Origin: CAWVSB01 sp036960375
GTDB lineage: Bacteria; Pseudomonadota; Gammaproteobacteria; Pseudomonadales; CAWVSB01
NCBI GenBank assembly: GCA_036960375.1
Contig: JBALVY010000002.1
Coordinates: 1-64,000, forward strand
DNA: 64,000 nt
Reading direction: 5' to 3'
Numbering within the stretch: the first letter of the stretch is position 1; each line of letters opens with the position of its first letter. Below, piece after piece: positions 43,571 through 51,886 of the stretch. The position numbers and the translations under genes were made by a program. A model generated the notes under the pieces. The model searched no databases, was not told the DNA's origin, and saw only the letters and a list, made by a program, of their open reading frames with translations.

Positions 43571-44443
43571 TTAACCCGCCTCGTATTGCTCGCCCAGGGC
43601 CAATAAATCATCGGCGCCAACAAGCTTGTTAATATCAGAGAGCTCAAACATTGACTCACGCAAAGCCTCGGTATTGCCCTGTGTTTGTATGTGGCTTAAC
43701 AGTTGCTGTGCCTGCGGGATAAACATATGCAGTAGTGCAGCGGGATACAAGGCTATTTTATACTTCAGGTCGGCCAGCTTTTCCAGGCTAGTAACGGGTG
43801 TTCCGCCTCCCTCCACAAGATTATGTACCAGTGGCAACTGTTCGCCAAAACCTTGGCCAATGATCTTCATCTGTTCCACGGTTTTAGGTGCCTCAATAAA
43901 AAGTACGTCGGCACCGGCTTCAACATAACGCTGCGCGCGCTCCATGGCATCGTCAAAACCATTCACACCCAAGGCATCGGTACGGGCAATTATTATCGTG
44001 TCATCATTGTGTCTTGCATCCAGCGCTGCCTTGATTTTACCTACCATTTCATCACAGGAGATCACATTTTTACCTGCCATGTGGCCACAGCGCTTGGGCA
44101 TGACCTGGTCTTCCATTTGTAGCGCAGACGCTCCGGCCCGTTCAAATAACCTGACCGTGCGCTGTACATTAAGCGCATTGCCAAAGCCGGTATCCATGTC
44201 TGCAATCAGCGGTGTATCCACCCGCTCACGAATAGCGCTTATAGTTTGTTCAACTTCAGTGGCAGTCACCAGACCCATATCGGGGCGTCCGTAACGAGCA
44301 AAGGCAATGCAGGCGCCGGATAGAAACAGCGTATCAAAGCCTGCTCGCTGGGCCAGCAAGGCGGTTAGGCCATCGTAAACCCCCGGTGCTTTGATAATGC
44401 CCGGTTGTTCGAACAGCGTCCGTAGTCTCTTGGCGTGGCCCAT
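43571..44443 (-). CDS. Isocitrate lyase/PEP mutase superfamily lyase
   Basis: 290 aa TIM barrel. The catalytic loop KRCGH (Cys119) and the metal site 'ADMDTGFGNALNV' are those of 2-methylisocitrate lyase and related enzymes, such as dimethylmalate or oxaloacetate-type lyases. It cleaves or makes a C-C bond next to a carboxylate. It follows the racemase-fold gene on the same strand with a 26-bp gap, suggesting a dicarboxylate route. Confidence 0.87.
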   Translation of the reverse strand: MGHAKRLRTLFEQPGIIKAPGVYDGLTALLAQRAGFDTLFLSGACIAFARYGRPDMGLVTATEVEQTISAIRERVDTPLIADMDTGFGNALNVQRTVRLFERAGASALQMEDQVMPKRCGHMAGKNVISCDEMVGKIKAALDARHNDDTIIIARTDALGVNGFDDAMERAQRYVEAGADVLFIEAPKTVEQMKIIGQGFGEQLPLVHNLVEGGGTPVTSLEKLADLKYKIALYPAALLHMFIPQAQQLLSHIQTQGNTEALRESMFELSDINKLVGADDLLALGEQYEAG

Positions 44444-44469
44444 ATGCAGTCTCTATAGTGGTAAAAGTT

Positions 44470-45243
44470 CTAGTGTTCAGCCAGTAATGAGCCAAAGCCG
44501 CGCACGCGATCCGGAATACCGTTGTTGCGCAGGGCGTGCCACAGGGTAATGGCGTTGATAGCCAGCACCGGTTTGTTGAGTTCTTTTTCCAGACTCGCAG
44601 CCAATTCAACAAAGTGCAGGTTAGTGCCCGCCTGCAGAATCAGGTCGATGTCGTCGCCATCCACTTGCCTGACAAGGTCGCGCGTTCTTAGGGAAGTTTC
44701 ATGGGCAATCTCAATCGGCCCTGGCGAGCAGTGCCCATTAATGCGCACAACTTCATAGCCAATGTCGTCCAGGAACTTGACCACCATACTGTCACCTACT
44801 GGCATATAAGGTGTGACACAGGCGATTTTTTTAACCCCTGGGTAACAGGCCAGTGCATCCATAATAGCCTGCGCACCAAAGGTGATGTTGCAGTCGCCGA
44901 CTTCCTGGGCAATATCGTTATAGCGTTTGAACTCACGATCTGAGCGCTCTTTACCGTCCCAGAATGTTTCTGCCGAATAACCGAAGATGACATGGTCAGG
45001 CCGGCAGGTTAGAGCGTCGCGCAGGCCTTGCTCTGTGGCCGCACCAATAGCCTCGACCATTGCCACAAATTCTTCTTCATTAGTGACTTTGAGCGGCGGT
45101 ATCACACAGGCTCGGGTGGCCAGCGCAACACCGGTGGGTTTCATCATGTGGTATTCGGTTTCAACGGCAGTATTGGTAGAGGGAACCAATACTGCAAACT
45201 TCTTGCGGTAGCCATAATAATCCGTGCCGTATTCAAAGCTCAT
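44470..45243 (-). CDS. Asp/Glu racemase-fold protein, maleate isomerase/arylmalonate decarboxylase-like
   Basis: 257 aa. 'VLVPSTNTAVETE' and overall plan match the maleate isomerase/arylmalonate decarboxylase branch. The catalytic Cys positions appear substituted: the first motif reads GYSAETFW (88-95) and the second AGTNL (205-209), where isomerases have Cys. The true activity may therefore be decarboxylation, another lyase reaction, or none. ATG 45243 is preferred (AGGAT 6 nt upstream) over a TTG seven codons earlier. Paired with the lyase gene downstream. Confidence 0.75.
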   Translation of the reverse strand: MSFEYGTDYYGYRKKFAVLVPSTNTAVETEYHMMKPTGVALATRACVIPPLKVTNEEEFVAMVEAIGAATEQGLRDALTCRPDHVIFGYSAETFWDGKERSDREFKRYNDIAQEVGDCNITFGAQAIMDALACYPGVKKIACVTPYMPVGDSMVVKFLDDIGYEVVRINGHCSPGPIEIAHETSLRTRDLVRQVDGDDIDLILQAGTNLHFVELAASLEKELNKPVLAINAITLWHALRNNGIPDRVRGFGSLLAEH

Positions 45244-45286
45244 TTTTCTATCCTGTTCTGTCAAATATATAAAGATATAACATTAT

Positions 45287-45298
45287 ATCTTATAAGGT
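45287..45298. promoter_or_regulatory. Operator-like palindrome ATCTTATAAGGT
   Basis: An 11/12 match to the perfect palindrome at 3134-3145, 44 bp upstream of the racemase-fold gene start. A shared repressor site is possible but not shown. Confidence 0.25.
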
Positions 45299-45407
45299 CC
45301 GGTATTGCTTCTGTAATCTTCTTTCGATGAAATGTATATCACCTTGTCTTATGTTCACCACGAGTGCTCGTCAGCTGAGCACCAGTGGCGTTCGAAGAGT
45401 TTAAGAA

Positions 45408-45419
45408 TTGGCCGGCCAA
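45408..45419. promoter_or_regulatory. Palindrome TTGGCCGGCCAA
   Basis: A perfect 12-bp palindrome in the long intergenic region upstream of the minus-strand lyase pair and downstream of TetR. GC-rich palindromes of this length are plausible regulator sites; there is no further support. Confidence 0.25.
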
Positions 45420-45679
45420 ATAACTGTGTTGAGATCGGTACTACGTACGACTCTGTTTGCATGTTCTACCGTCGGTGGCGAACTGGATGACATCGACTAC
45501 CGCGTTCGATATACCTTCGCCAGTCAGACATATGTCGATGTGAATACCAAACACTACCTTCTGTCTCTGGTTCCAAATAAAAAAGGGGAGATAAAAATGG
45601 CGGGCGAATTCAAGATATTGCTCAGTAAGGAGGGGGCAAGTCAAAAGGATTTAGGTGTGCAAAAATACCTGGTAAGCAG

Positions 45680-46333
45680 TTATTCGGTTGCGGGCTGCCT
45701 GGTGGGCTCAAGGAATGGCGGCCAGTATTGGCTGAGATACGCCACAATCGCCTTATGTGTTTCCTTTGCGTAACCCCCCGTGACTTCCCCGTGGCGAATA
45801 TAGGATGTCGCCCATAATGCCTCTAGCATGCGGATGGAGTTAAACAGTAAGTCTTCTGCAGGCGGGTTGGTGGGGAGCACGAAAAAGCGCTCGATGGCTT
45901 TGGCCATATCTTCAGCAATACGCTGGTCACCCTTTTCATCGGCCAAACGAGTGGCCCATGTCTGACCCGAACCCAAAATCATAATTATGGCGCCGGGAGT
46001 GCTGTTAATATAGTTGCGGGATTGCTCGGTCTGAAACCAGATGACATCCTGCCAGCTGTTCATCGTGCCGTGAGGCGCAGTTTGTACTAATTGCTGAAAG
46101 CGTGAGTCGTATCGCTCCACCAATGCAACCAGAACAGCGTGAGTGCTGGGGAAGAAGTGATACACGGACCCCACCGCGACACCCGCTTTCTCAGCGATGT
46201 CGTACAAGCTTAGATCGTCTGCCCCGTTTACGGCAACAATCTCATCAGCAGCATCCAGAATGCGGTCGAATTTTTCCTGGCCTCGGGCCTGTATTGGTCG
46301 CCGAAATTTATAATTCTCGTTGTCTAATGGCAT
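45680..46333 (-). CDS. TetR-family transcriptional regulator
   Basis: 217 aa from ATG 46333; the open frame extends 40 codons upstream, but that part (MWGTFRCPSL...) looks like non-coding sequence over the terminator. The N-terminal HTH is clear: 'FDRILDAADEIVAVNGADDL', 'SLYDIAEKAGVAVGSVYHFFPS'. The C-terminal ligand domain is variable. No strong SD precedes the ATG. It lies downstream of the aminotransferase on the same strand behind a hairpin, and could regulate that gene or the lyase pair. Confidence 0.87.
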   Translation of the reverse strand: MPLDNENYKFRRPIQARGQEKFDRILDAADEIVAVNGADDLSLYDIAEKAGVAVGSVYHFFPSTHAVLVALVERYDSRFQQLVQTAPHGTMNSWQDVIWFQTEQSRNYINSTPGAIIMILGSGQTWATRLADEKGDQRIAEDMAKAIERFFVLPTNPPAEDLLFNSIRMLEALWATSYIRHGEVTGGYAKETHKAIVAYLSQYWPPFLEPTRQPATE

Positions 46334-46430
46334 AGGTTCTGGGTGAATTTTGGCCAAAATACTAATTCCCTTCGCAGCTTTTAGCCATTCTAGCAAACGA
46401 AGCAGGCTATGTTTATCTCTATATAAACTA

Positions 46431-46448
46431 GGGCACCGAAAGGTGCCC
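46431..46448 (-). terminator. Terminator after the aminotransferase gene
   Basis: GGGCACC / GGTGCCC 7-bp stem with a 4-nt loop. On the minus strand it lies just after the aminotransferase stop (46462) and is followed by TAGTTTATATAG, a weak T-rich tract. Confidence 0.6.
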
Positions 46449-46461
46449 CACAAGAGTGAGT

Positions 46462-48078
46462 TTAACCTTCCTTTTGCCCCATGATAATGGCAATCATATC
46501 GTCAAATACACTGAGGAACTTGTCCAGGTCTTCATCGGTATGCTGTGGGCAAATCAGGAACATATTAAAGAATGGCATGATCAGCAAGCCGTGATACCAA
46601 AGATACGCATGGCTGAATTCGAACAGTCCGCCGAAGCCAACCTGCACCAAGCCTGCTAGCGGGTCGCGGGCCTGATCAGGAATAAAGTGGTAGCACAGGC
46701 GGTTACCCATCATTTCAGCGCGAAAGGGTGCAGCGTATTTCTCTAAGGTGGCGGTCATACCAGCCAGCACGCGGTCACAGTTGGCTAATAGAGGGGCGAA
46801 TGTCTCAGGTGTCATGATTTCCTGCATAGTCACCTTTAGGGCGACTGTGGACATGGTGTTTCCTGTGAGTGCATTGCCCAGGAAGCCCAGGCCGGCGCCG
46901 GCAAAAAAACCGGCTTCATTCTGCCAGCCTTCGAGGGCATCGGCGATCTCGCGAGTCATACCAAAAACGGCACCGGGAATACCAGAAGATATGGCCTTGC
47001 CGCAGGACCACATATCGTACTCAAGACCTAGCGCACCTACCGAGCCGTTCCAGGCATGCCCCAGAGTGTGAGTCTCGTCGTAGCAGAGTAGTGTGCCGTA
47101 CTTTTGAGTCAGCTCGCGAACACCGGCATGCCAGTCATCGTTCGGCCAGGCCCAGCCGAAATTCGACATGACGGGTTCCATCATAACGACGGCTACAGAA
47201 CCATCTTTGAGGCACTCTTCGAGTGAGTCCAGATCATTCCAGACAAATACCTTGGTGCCATGATCGACTTCGCTGTGGTACAGGGGCATTTCGTGATAGC
47301 GCGAGATAACGCCGGGTTCTGGCATCATTTTTTGGGTTTCATCTATAGTGCCGTGATAAGTGAAGTTTGCGATCGCAATATTAGGACGACCGGTGACAGT
47401 GCGTGCGATAGAAAGCAGGTAACGGTTGGAGTCCGACGCAGTCAGGGCGTGCATCCATACCGGTAATTTAAAATGTTTTTCCAGCTCAGCAGCGGCTTCC
47501 GCTTGATCTGCAGTCCCCATCATGGGGTCGATTCCCGTGGTCATTAGCGATTCTGCAGCGGCGCGTATTGCGGGGTTTTCTGGCCCGTGACCAAACATGG
47601 AGGGTGTGTCGCCGAACTGAAGGTCAATATACTCATTGTCATCGACATCGGTCAGGTGGCCACCCATGCAGCTCTTGGCGAAGGGAAGAATAGGTGTTTC
47701 CCAGTCTTTTTGATAAGTACCAAAAATCCCCCATAGCATATTCTTGCGGCCTGCATCATGGAGCTTCTTGGATGTTGGCATCTTCTCCAGCCACATTCCC
47801 AGGTATTTTTCATAGAGCGCCAATAATTGTTCTTGCGGAAGAACTCCGCGCTCTTCGTGTTCAGGGAAAAATGTCTCGAGATTGTTGAAGTCGGCATTGG
47901 GAGCCCATTTGTGGGCTGCGGAATAATCAAAAGGTTTTTGCGAAGCCATAGCTGAGCGTTTGCGAAAAATACGCCCTCCACGCTCCCAGCCGGCATCGGT
48001 TTCACGGGCGGCGGTGTCGAAGTTCTCTTGGTTTACTGAAGATACAGGAGAGGTTTGAGTTTCGGCTTGTGTAGTCAT
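46462..48078 (-). CDS. Class III PLP-dependent aminotransferase (GSA-aminomutase-like)
   Basis: 538 aa fold-type I enzyme. Asp in 'LCYDETHTLGH' contacts the PLP ring nitrogen and Lys361 (CGKAISSGIPG) forms the Schiff base. 'FGDTPSMFGHGPENPAI' and 'DLQFGDTP' resemble glutamate-1-semialdehyde 2,1-aminomutase and related aminotransferases. A ~90-residue N-terminal extension precedes the catalytic domain, making it longer than usual (about 430-460 aa). It transfers an amino group between unknown partners. Divergent from TonB receptor 2 across an AT-rich 394-bp region. Confidence 0.88.
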   Translation of the reverse strand: MTTQAETQTSPVSSVNQENFDTAARETDAGWERGGRIFRKRSAMASQKPFDYSAAHKWAPNADFNNLETFFPEHEERGVLPQEQLLALYEKYLGMWLEKMPTSKKLHDAGRKNMLWGIFGTYQKDWETPILPFAKSCMGGHLTDVDDNEYIDLQFGDTPSMFGHGPENPAIRAAAESLMTTGIDPMMGTADQAEAAAELEKHFKLPVWMHALTASDSNRYLLSIARTVTGRPNIAIANFTYHGTIDETQKMMPEPGVISRYHEMPLYHSEVDHGTKVFVWNDLDSLEECLKDGSVAVVMMEPVMSNFGWAWPNDDWHAGVRELTQKYGTLLCYDETHTLGHAWNGSVGALGLEYDMWSCGKAISSGIPGAVFGMTREIADALEGWQNEAGFFAGAGLGFLGNALTGNTMSTVALKVTMQEIMTPETFAPLLANCDRVLAGMTATLEKYAAPFRAEMMGNRLCYHFIPDQARDPLAGLVQVGFGGLFEFSHAYLWYHGLLIMPFFNMFLICPQHTDEDLDKFLSVFDDMIAIIMGQKEG

Positions 48079-48100
48079 ATGGAGGGCCTCAATAAAATAT

Positions 48101-48116
48101 ATATTTAATAAGAGCG
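48101..48116. repeat. 16-bp direct repeat, copy 1 (copy 2 at 48307-48322)
   Basis: ATATTTAATAAGAGCG occurs exactly twice in the control region, 206 bp apart. Copy 1 lies just before the aminotransferase start, copy 2 before TonB receptor 2. The pair may be binding sites for one regulator of both genes. Confidence 0.5.
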
Positions 48117-48223
48117 GGCATGATACTGCTACAAGAAAGTATTCGTCAAGTAAAAATATGTTTTTTTAGCGACTAAAGTAGTTAAAAAACTATATTATAA
48201 AGTGATAATCAGTATATTTAGTC

Positions 48224-48240
48224 AATAATTATCATTATTC
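48224..48240. promoter_or_regulatory. Fur-box-like site
   Basis: CAATAATTATCATTATT, read on the minus strand as AATAATGATAATTATTG, matches the Fur consensus GATAATGATAATCATTATC at most positions. It lies 233 bp before TonB receptor 2. The same core (ATAATTATCATTA) lies before the acyl-CoA ligase. Confidence 0.4.
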
Positions 48241-48472
48241 CCGATATAAAGTAAATAAAAATTGACTTAAGTGAATAATTATTGTAAAAACGCACAAATC
48301 AGATAAATATTTAATAAGAGCGAGAAGTACTTATCTGATGACGAATACTAAATATCGATTTTTAGGGACCGCCGCTCCCCAGTGGGCGGCGCGAAAACGA
48401 GAGGTGGTATCCGACGAGAGGGGAGGCGCGTTGCGCTTCTCTTGTTAATTATTCACTAGGAGGAGAATTCCT

Positions 48473-50908
48473 ATGAAAATGAAAAAACTAGCACGTTCAA
48501 TAGCTGTGGTTTCGGCAGTGGCAGGCGGTACGTATATTTCCCAGGTCAATGCACAGATACTGGAGGAGGTTGTAGTAACAGCCCAGAAGCGCGCCCAGAG
48601 TGCGAACGATATAGGCGTTTCAATCAGCGCCTTTTCCAATGAGAATATGGAAGCCTTAGGCATTCATGATGCGGCTGACGTTATGAAATTTACGCCAGGA
48701 GCCACCGTCACGTCGGCAGGCCAGGGTATTCCGGTATATACCATTCGCGGCATTGGGTTTGATGATTACAACTCCAATAGTAGCTCTACTGTCGGAATTA
48801 ACGTCGATGAAGTCGCGCTGCCCTATCCAATCATGACGCGTATTCCTCAATATGATATTGAGCGAATTGAAGTTCTTAAGGGGCCGCAGGGCACTTTGTA
48901 CGGGCAGAACACCACTGGCGGCACGGTTAACTTCATCCGCAATCAGGCAGAGTTTGAAAACAGTGGCAGCGTTAAGCTTAAATACCAAGAGAACAGCCGC
49001 TATGGTCTGGAAGGTTATGGCAATGTGGCGTTGAGCGATAGTGTTGCAGCGCGCTTGTCATTCTTTAGCGACAATGGTGGTGAGTGGCAAGAGAATGCCG
49101 CGGTTGGTGGGGAAGGTCAGAAAAATGGTGATCAGGATGTTCAGGCGCTGCGCCTGCTAATGACCTTTGAACCCAGCGAAAGTGTGACAGTGAGCGTTGG
49201 GGCTGACTACCACAAGGATAATAGCGACAATATTGTGCCGCAGCATGCTCGTCTGTTCTTTATTAATCCCGACGCAGATGTGGGCGGTGATATTACCGGC
49301 TTCGTCACCGATGAAATTACTAATGCGGGTCTACCTGACCCCAAAGACCCTAATTCGGCTAGTTGGAACCCAGAGGGAAATACCTTTGGCGGTGATCACC
49401 CTAGAGGTAGCTTCGATCGCAACAACAGTGGTTTGTTGTTAAACCTCCGGGTGGATTGGGACTTGGAACATATGACTCTCACATCACTGACTTCGCACAA
49501 TGATTATCAGCGCGATGAAGCCAACGGCTGGGACGGTGTGGCGACAGCAAACTGGGACTCTTACAACGACTCCGAGGTAGATGTTTGGAGTCAGGAGTTA
49601 CGCCTAACATCCAATACAGATGGTCCATTCAGTTGGATTGCAGGTCTCTATGCCGCAAGCGATGAGTTGAAGGAAATTTCCACCGGCAGCGGAGTCGAAA
49701 CTACTGCCAATGTCTATATCACTCCCGAAGATCTGGGTGAGGACCTTAATGGAGATGATGTTATTGATATTAAGGATGTCCAGGTCGCAGGCCTTAATTT
49801 TGACACATTTTCTACCCGCTATACGCAGGAAACAGATACCCTGGGCTTGTTTTTCCACACTGAATACGTTATCTCCGATGCATTTAGCCTGAACGTGGGC
49901 GCACGTTACACCCGCGACGAGCGTAAGATAATTGATTCTTGTACCTATGATATTGACGGCCTGTTGGCCAACTTTTTCAATAGGACTGTGTTTGAGATAG
50001 TGGACCCAGATGACTTCATTTACGCGCAGGGAGATTGCGTCACTTTGAATCCTGCAACGTTTGCATCGCTGCCATATAACGAAACGATTGAGTCCAACAA
50101 TGTGTCCGGTAAAATAGGTCTGGACTGGCGTCCCACTGAAGACCTGTTGGTCTACGGAAACATCAGTACGGGTTACAAAATGGGTGGCTTTGGTGCTCCG
50201 GCAGCGGCTAGCTGGGATTCCCTCGCCTCTTATAAGGAAGAAGAGGTCACGTCCTACGAACTGGGTGTTAAGTCCACTTTGGCCGAAGGTAGACTTCAGC
50301 TAAACGCGGCTATCTTTCACTATGACTATAAGGACAAGCAGGTTTCCTCCTTTATCATTGACCCGGTATTTGGTTCATTGACTAAAATAGTTAATGCACC
50401 GGAGTCTACCGTGCGCGGTGCAGAGCTGGAGATCAACTGGCATGCGACTGACTCGACCTTAGTACGATTGAGTTCCTCTTATTTGGATACCCAATACGAT
50501 GAGTTTGAAACCTACCTGTTCGGTCAGTCTCTGGCGGAGAATCCTGATCCAATTAATATCTCAGGCAGCCGTATCCAGAATACGCCGAAATTTCAGCACA
50601 ACTTGATGGTGCATCATGAGTTTGATGTTTCAGACAACATGTATGTTTTTGTGGGTGGCGACTGGTCCTATAGTGACAAGTTTAATTCCTTGGTGGGCAA
50701 CGACCCTGTCTTTGATGTAGATAGCTACCATGTGCTGAAGTTGCGTGCGGGTCTTGCTAGTGCCGACGACAGCTGGCGTGTCACTGCATGGGTTGATAAT
50801 GCTACCGACGAGAACTATTACACAGCGGTATCGCCATCAAACGATTCCAATGTCAACATTCTCGGTCGTGAGCGCCTATTTGGGGTCTCTTTTCAATACA
50901 ATTGGTGA
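48473..50908 (+). CDS. TonB-dependent receptor 2
   Basis: 811 aa. Signal peptide ending VNAQ, TonB-box-like 'EEVVVTAQKR', plug ('YTIRGIG', 'NVDEVALPY', 'IERIEVLKGPQGTLYGQNTTGGTVN') and a barrel ending 'LFGVSFQYNW'. A strong AGGAGGAG precedes the ATG. It imports a large or scarce ligand across the outer membrane using TonB energy. The Fur-like box upstream hints at iron control, but similar receptors also take up carbon substrates. It is followed by a clear terminator. Confidence 0.93.
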   Translation: MKMKKLARSIAVVSAVAGGTYISQVNAQILEEVVVTAQKRAQSANDIGVSISAFSNENMEALGIHDAADVMKFTPGATVTSAGQGIPVYTIRGIGFDDYNSNSSSTVGINVDEVALPYPIMTRIPQYDIERIEVLKGPQGTLYGQNTTGGTVNFIRNQAEFENSGSVKLKYQENSRYGLEGYGNVALSDSVAARLSFFSDNGGEWQENAAVGGEGQKNGDQDVQALRLLMTFEPSESVTVSVGADYHKDNSDNIVPQHARLFFINPDADVGGDITGFVTDEITNAGLPDPKDPNSASWNPEGNTFGGDHPRGSFDRNNSGLLLNLRVDWDLEHMTLTSLTSHNDYQRDEANGWDGVATANWDSYNDSEVDVWSQELRLTSNTDGPFSWIAGLYAASDELKEISTGSGVETTANVYITPEDLGEDLNGDDVIDIKDVQVAGLNFDTFSTRYTQETDTLGLFFHTEYVISDAFSLNVGARYTRDERKIIDSCTYDIDGLLANFFNRTVFEIVDPDDFIYAQGDCVTLNPATFASLPYNETIESNNVSGKIGLDWRPTEDLLVYGNISTGYKMGGFGAPAAASWDSLASYKEEEVTSYELGVKSTLAEGRLQLNAAIFHYDYKDKQVSSFIIDPVFGSLTKIVNAPESTVRGAELEINWHATDSTLVRLSSSYLDTQYDEFETYLFGQSLAENPDPINISGSRIQNTPKFQHNLMVHHEFDVSDNMYVFVGGDWSYSDKFNSLVGNDPVFDVDSYHVLKLRAGLASADDSWRVTAWVDNATDENYYTAVSPSNDSNVNILGRERLFGVSFQYNW

Positions 50909-50936
50909 TAGGTAATTAGGAGTCGATTGCTCCGAC

Positions 50937-50967
50937 AAAAAGGCTGGCCTCGCGCCAGCCTTTTTTT
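50937..50967 (+). terminator. Rho-independent terminator after TonB receptor 2
   Basis: AGGCTGGC / GCCAGCCT stem extended by A/T pairs, 5-nt loop CTCGC, then seven T residues, about 30 bp after the receptor stop. Confidence 0.9.
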
Positions 50968-51177
50968 ATGGGATCGAAATTCTGGTAACTTGTCTGGTAT
51001 CCGTGACGTATTTTCTGTTGACGATATAGAAAGGCCTTCATATTCGCGCATTTGGCCAGTGGTGTAGATTGTTGAAAATGCATATTTCCCTTTCCAAACG
51101 GTGTGCGTTGACTACACTTGTTGGTAGTGCGATGGGGCGTTCATGTGTACGCGTCGAAATTACAATGGAGTATGATT

Positions 51178-51789
51178 ATGTCTGTAGTTAGAAAAATAGT
51201 GATGTTGTCACTATGCTCAGCATTGATGACGGTGCTAGTGGCCTGTAGTGGCTCGACCTCAACAGAGAGCGGCATCCGTACCGGCGTACTGATTGGCGGC
51301 TTGGTCGATGGCTGGGAAGGCGCGGCTACTGGCGCGATATTGGGTGGCGCCGCGGGCTTGGCGGTAGATCATTCAGAGGACAAGAAGGAGCGACAGCGCA
51401 TGGCAGAGCGCGAGGCGGCTGAACGTTCTCGCTTAAGACAAAGTGCAATTACCGCAGATGCAGCTACTGCCTACAGACCAAAACCCAGTAACCCTCTAGT
51501 GGGAAGTACCTGGCGCATGATTAGCTATGTAAATGACGACGATGCTGCAGTGCAATTCAAAAGCCTGCTAATCACTTTCTCTACTAATTCACGAGCGACG
51601 ACCCTCCTAATTGATAAAGAGGGCAACGATGAGACCTATACCGAGCGCTATCAGGTAGTCGGAGATGCCTTGGTATTTACCGGTAAGGACTACGTGACAA
51701 ATACCCAGTACTCGGTGAGTGATAAGCAGATGGTTGTTGTCGCACCCGGGATACGAGTCGTGCTCGAGGAAATAGAAGATTCCCTCTGA
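51178..51789 (+). CDS. Lipoprotein with glycine-zipper segment
   Basis: 203 aa from ATG 51178, which has TGGAG 9 nt upstream; ATG 51172 is too close to the SD and longer frames lack support. Lipobox 'TVLVAC' near residue 23 predicts lipidation. Residues ~35-60 form a glycine-zipper-like helix (GVLIGGLVDGWEGAATGAIL then GGAAG), followed by a charged coiled-coil-like stretch (DKKERQRMAEREAAERSR) and a strand-rich C-terminal domain. Envelope stability or stress role is plausible; no function is known. Confidence 0.75.
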   Translation: MSVVRKIVMLSLCSALMTVLVACSGSTSTESGIRTGVLIGGLVDGWEGAATGAILGGAAGLAVDHSEDKKERQRMAEREAAERSRLRQSAITADAATAYRPKPSNPLVGSTWRMISYVNDDDAAVQFKSLLITFSTNSRATTLLIDKEGNDETYTERYQVVGDALVFTGKDYVTNTQYSVSDKQMVVVAPGIRVVLEEIEDSL

Positions 51790-51812
51790 GTAAACGAGAG
51801 ACTTTTATCGTT

Positions 51813-51854
51813 GCTATCTGGGTCAAGAGGTCGATTGCACTCGACCCAGATAGC
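51813..51854. terminator. Inverted repeat between converging genes
   Basis: Perfect 12-bp arms GCTATCTGGGTC / GACCCAGATAGC around an 18-nt loop, between the lipoprotein gene (plus) and an MFS gene (minus). There is no T-run, so it may terminate both transcripts weakly or protect 3' ends. Confidence 0.5.
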
Positions 51855-51886
51855 ATTACAGTAAGTCGGCTTTAACTAATGGCCTG

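Larger units (their letters stand above)
45244..45679. other. Intergenic region with operator-like palindromes
   Basis: 436 bp without a credible gene. It holds ATCTTATAAGGT (45287-45298), close to the palindrome before the acyl-CoA ligase, and a perfect 12-bp palindrome TTGGCCGGCCAA (45408-45419). A plus-strand open frame (45408-45773) starts at TTG, overlaps the TetR gene end and has no recognisable domain. Confidence 0.5.
48079..48472. promoter_or_regulatory. AT-rich divergent control region
   Basis: 394 bp between the aminotransferase and TonB receptor 2. It holds a Fur-like box (48224-48240), the inverted repeat TAGTT/AACTA (48179-48192), a 16-bp direct repeat ATATTTAATAAGAGCG (48101-48116 and 48307-48322), and TTGACT-17-TAAAAA (48262-48290) as a weak promoter. 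It is much richer in A and T than the rest of the window. Confidence 0.55.

Noticed and set aside
45408..45773. 121-codon plus-strand frame
   Set aside because: TTG start within a palindrome, overlap with the 3' end of tetR on the other strand and no recognised domain; an internal ATG (45597) has an SD-like GGGGAG but only 58 codons.
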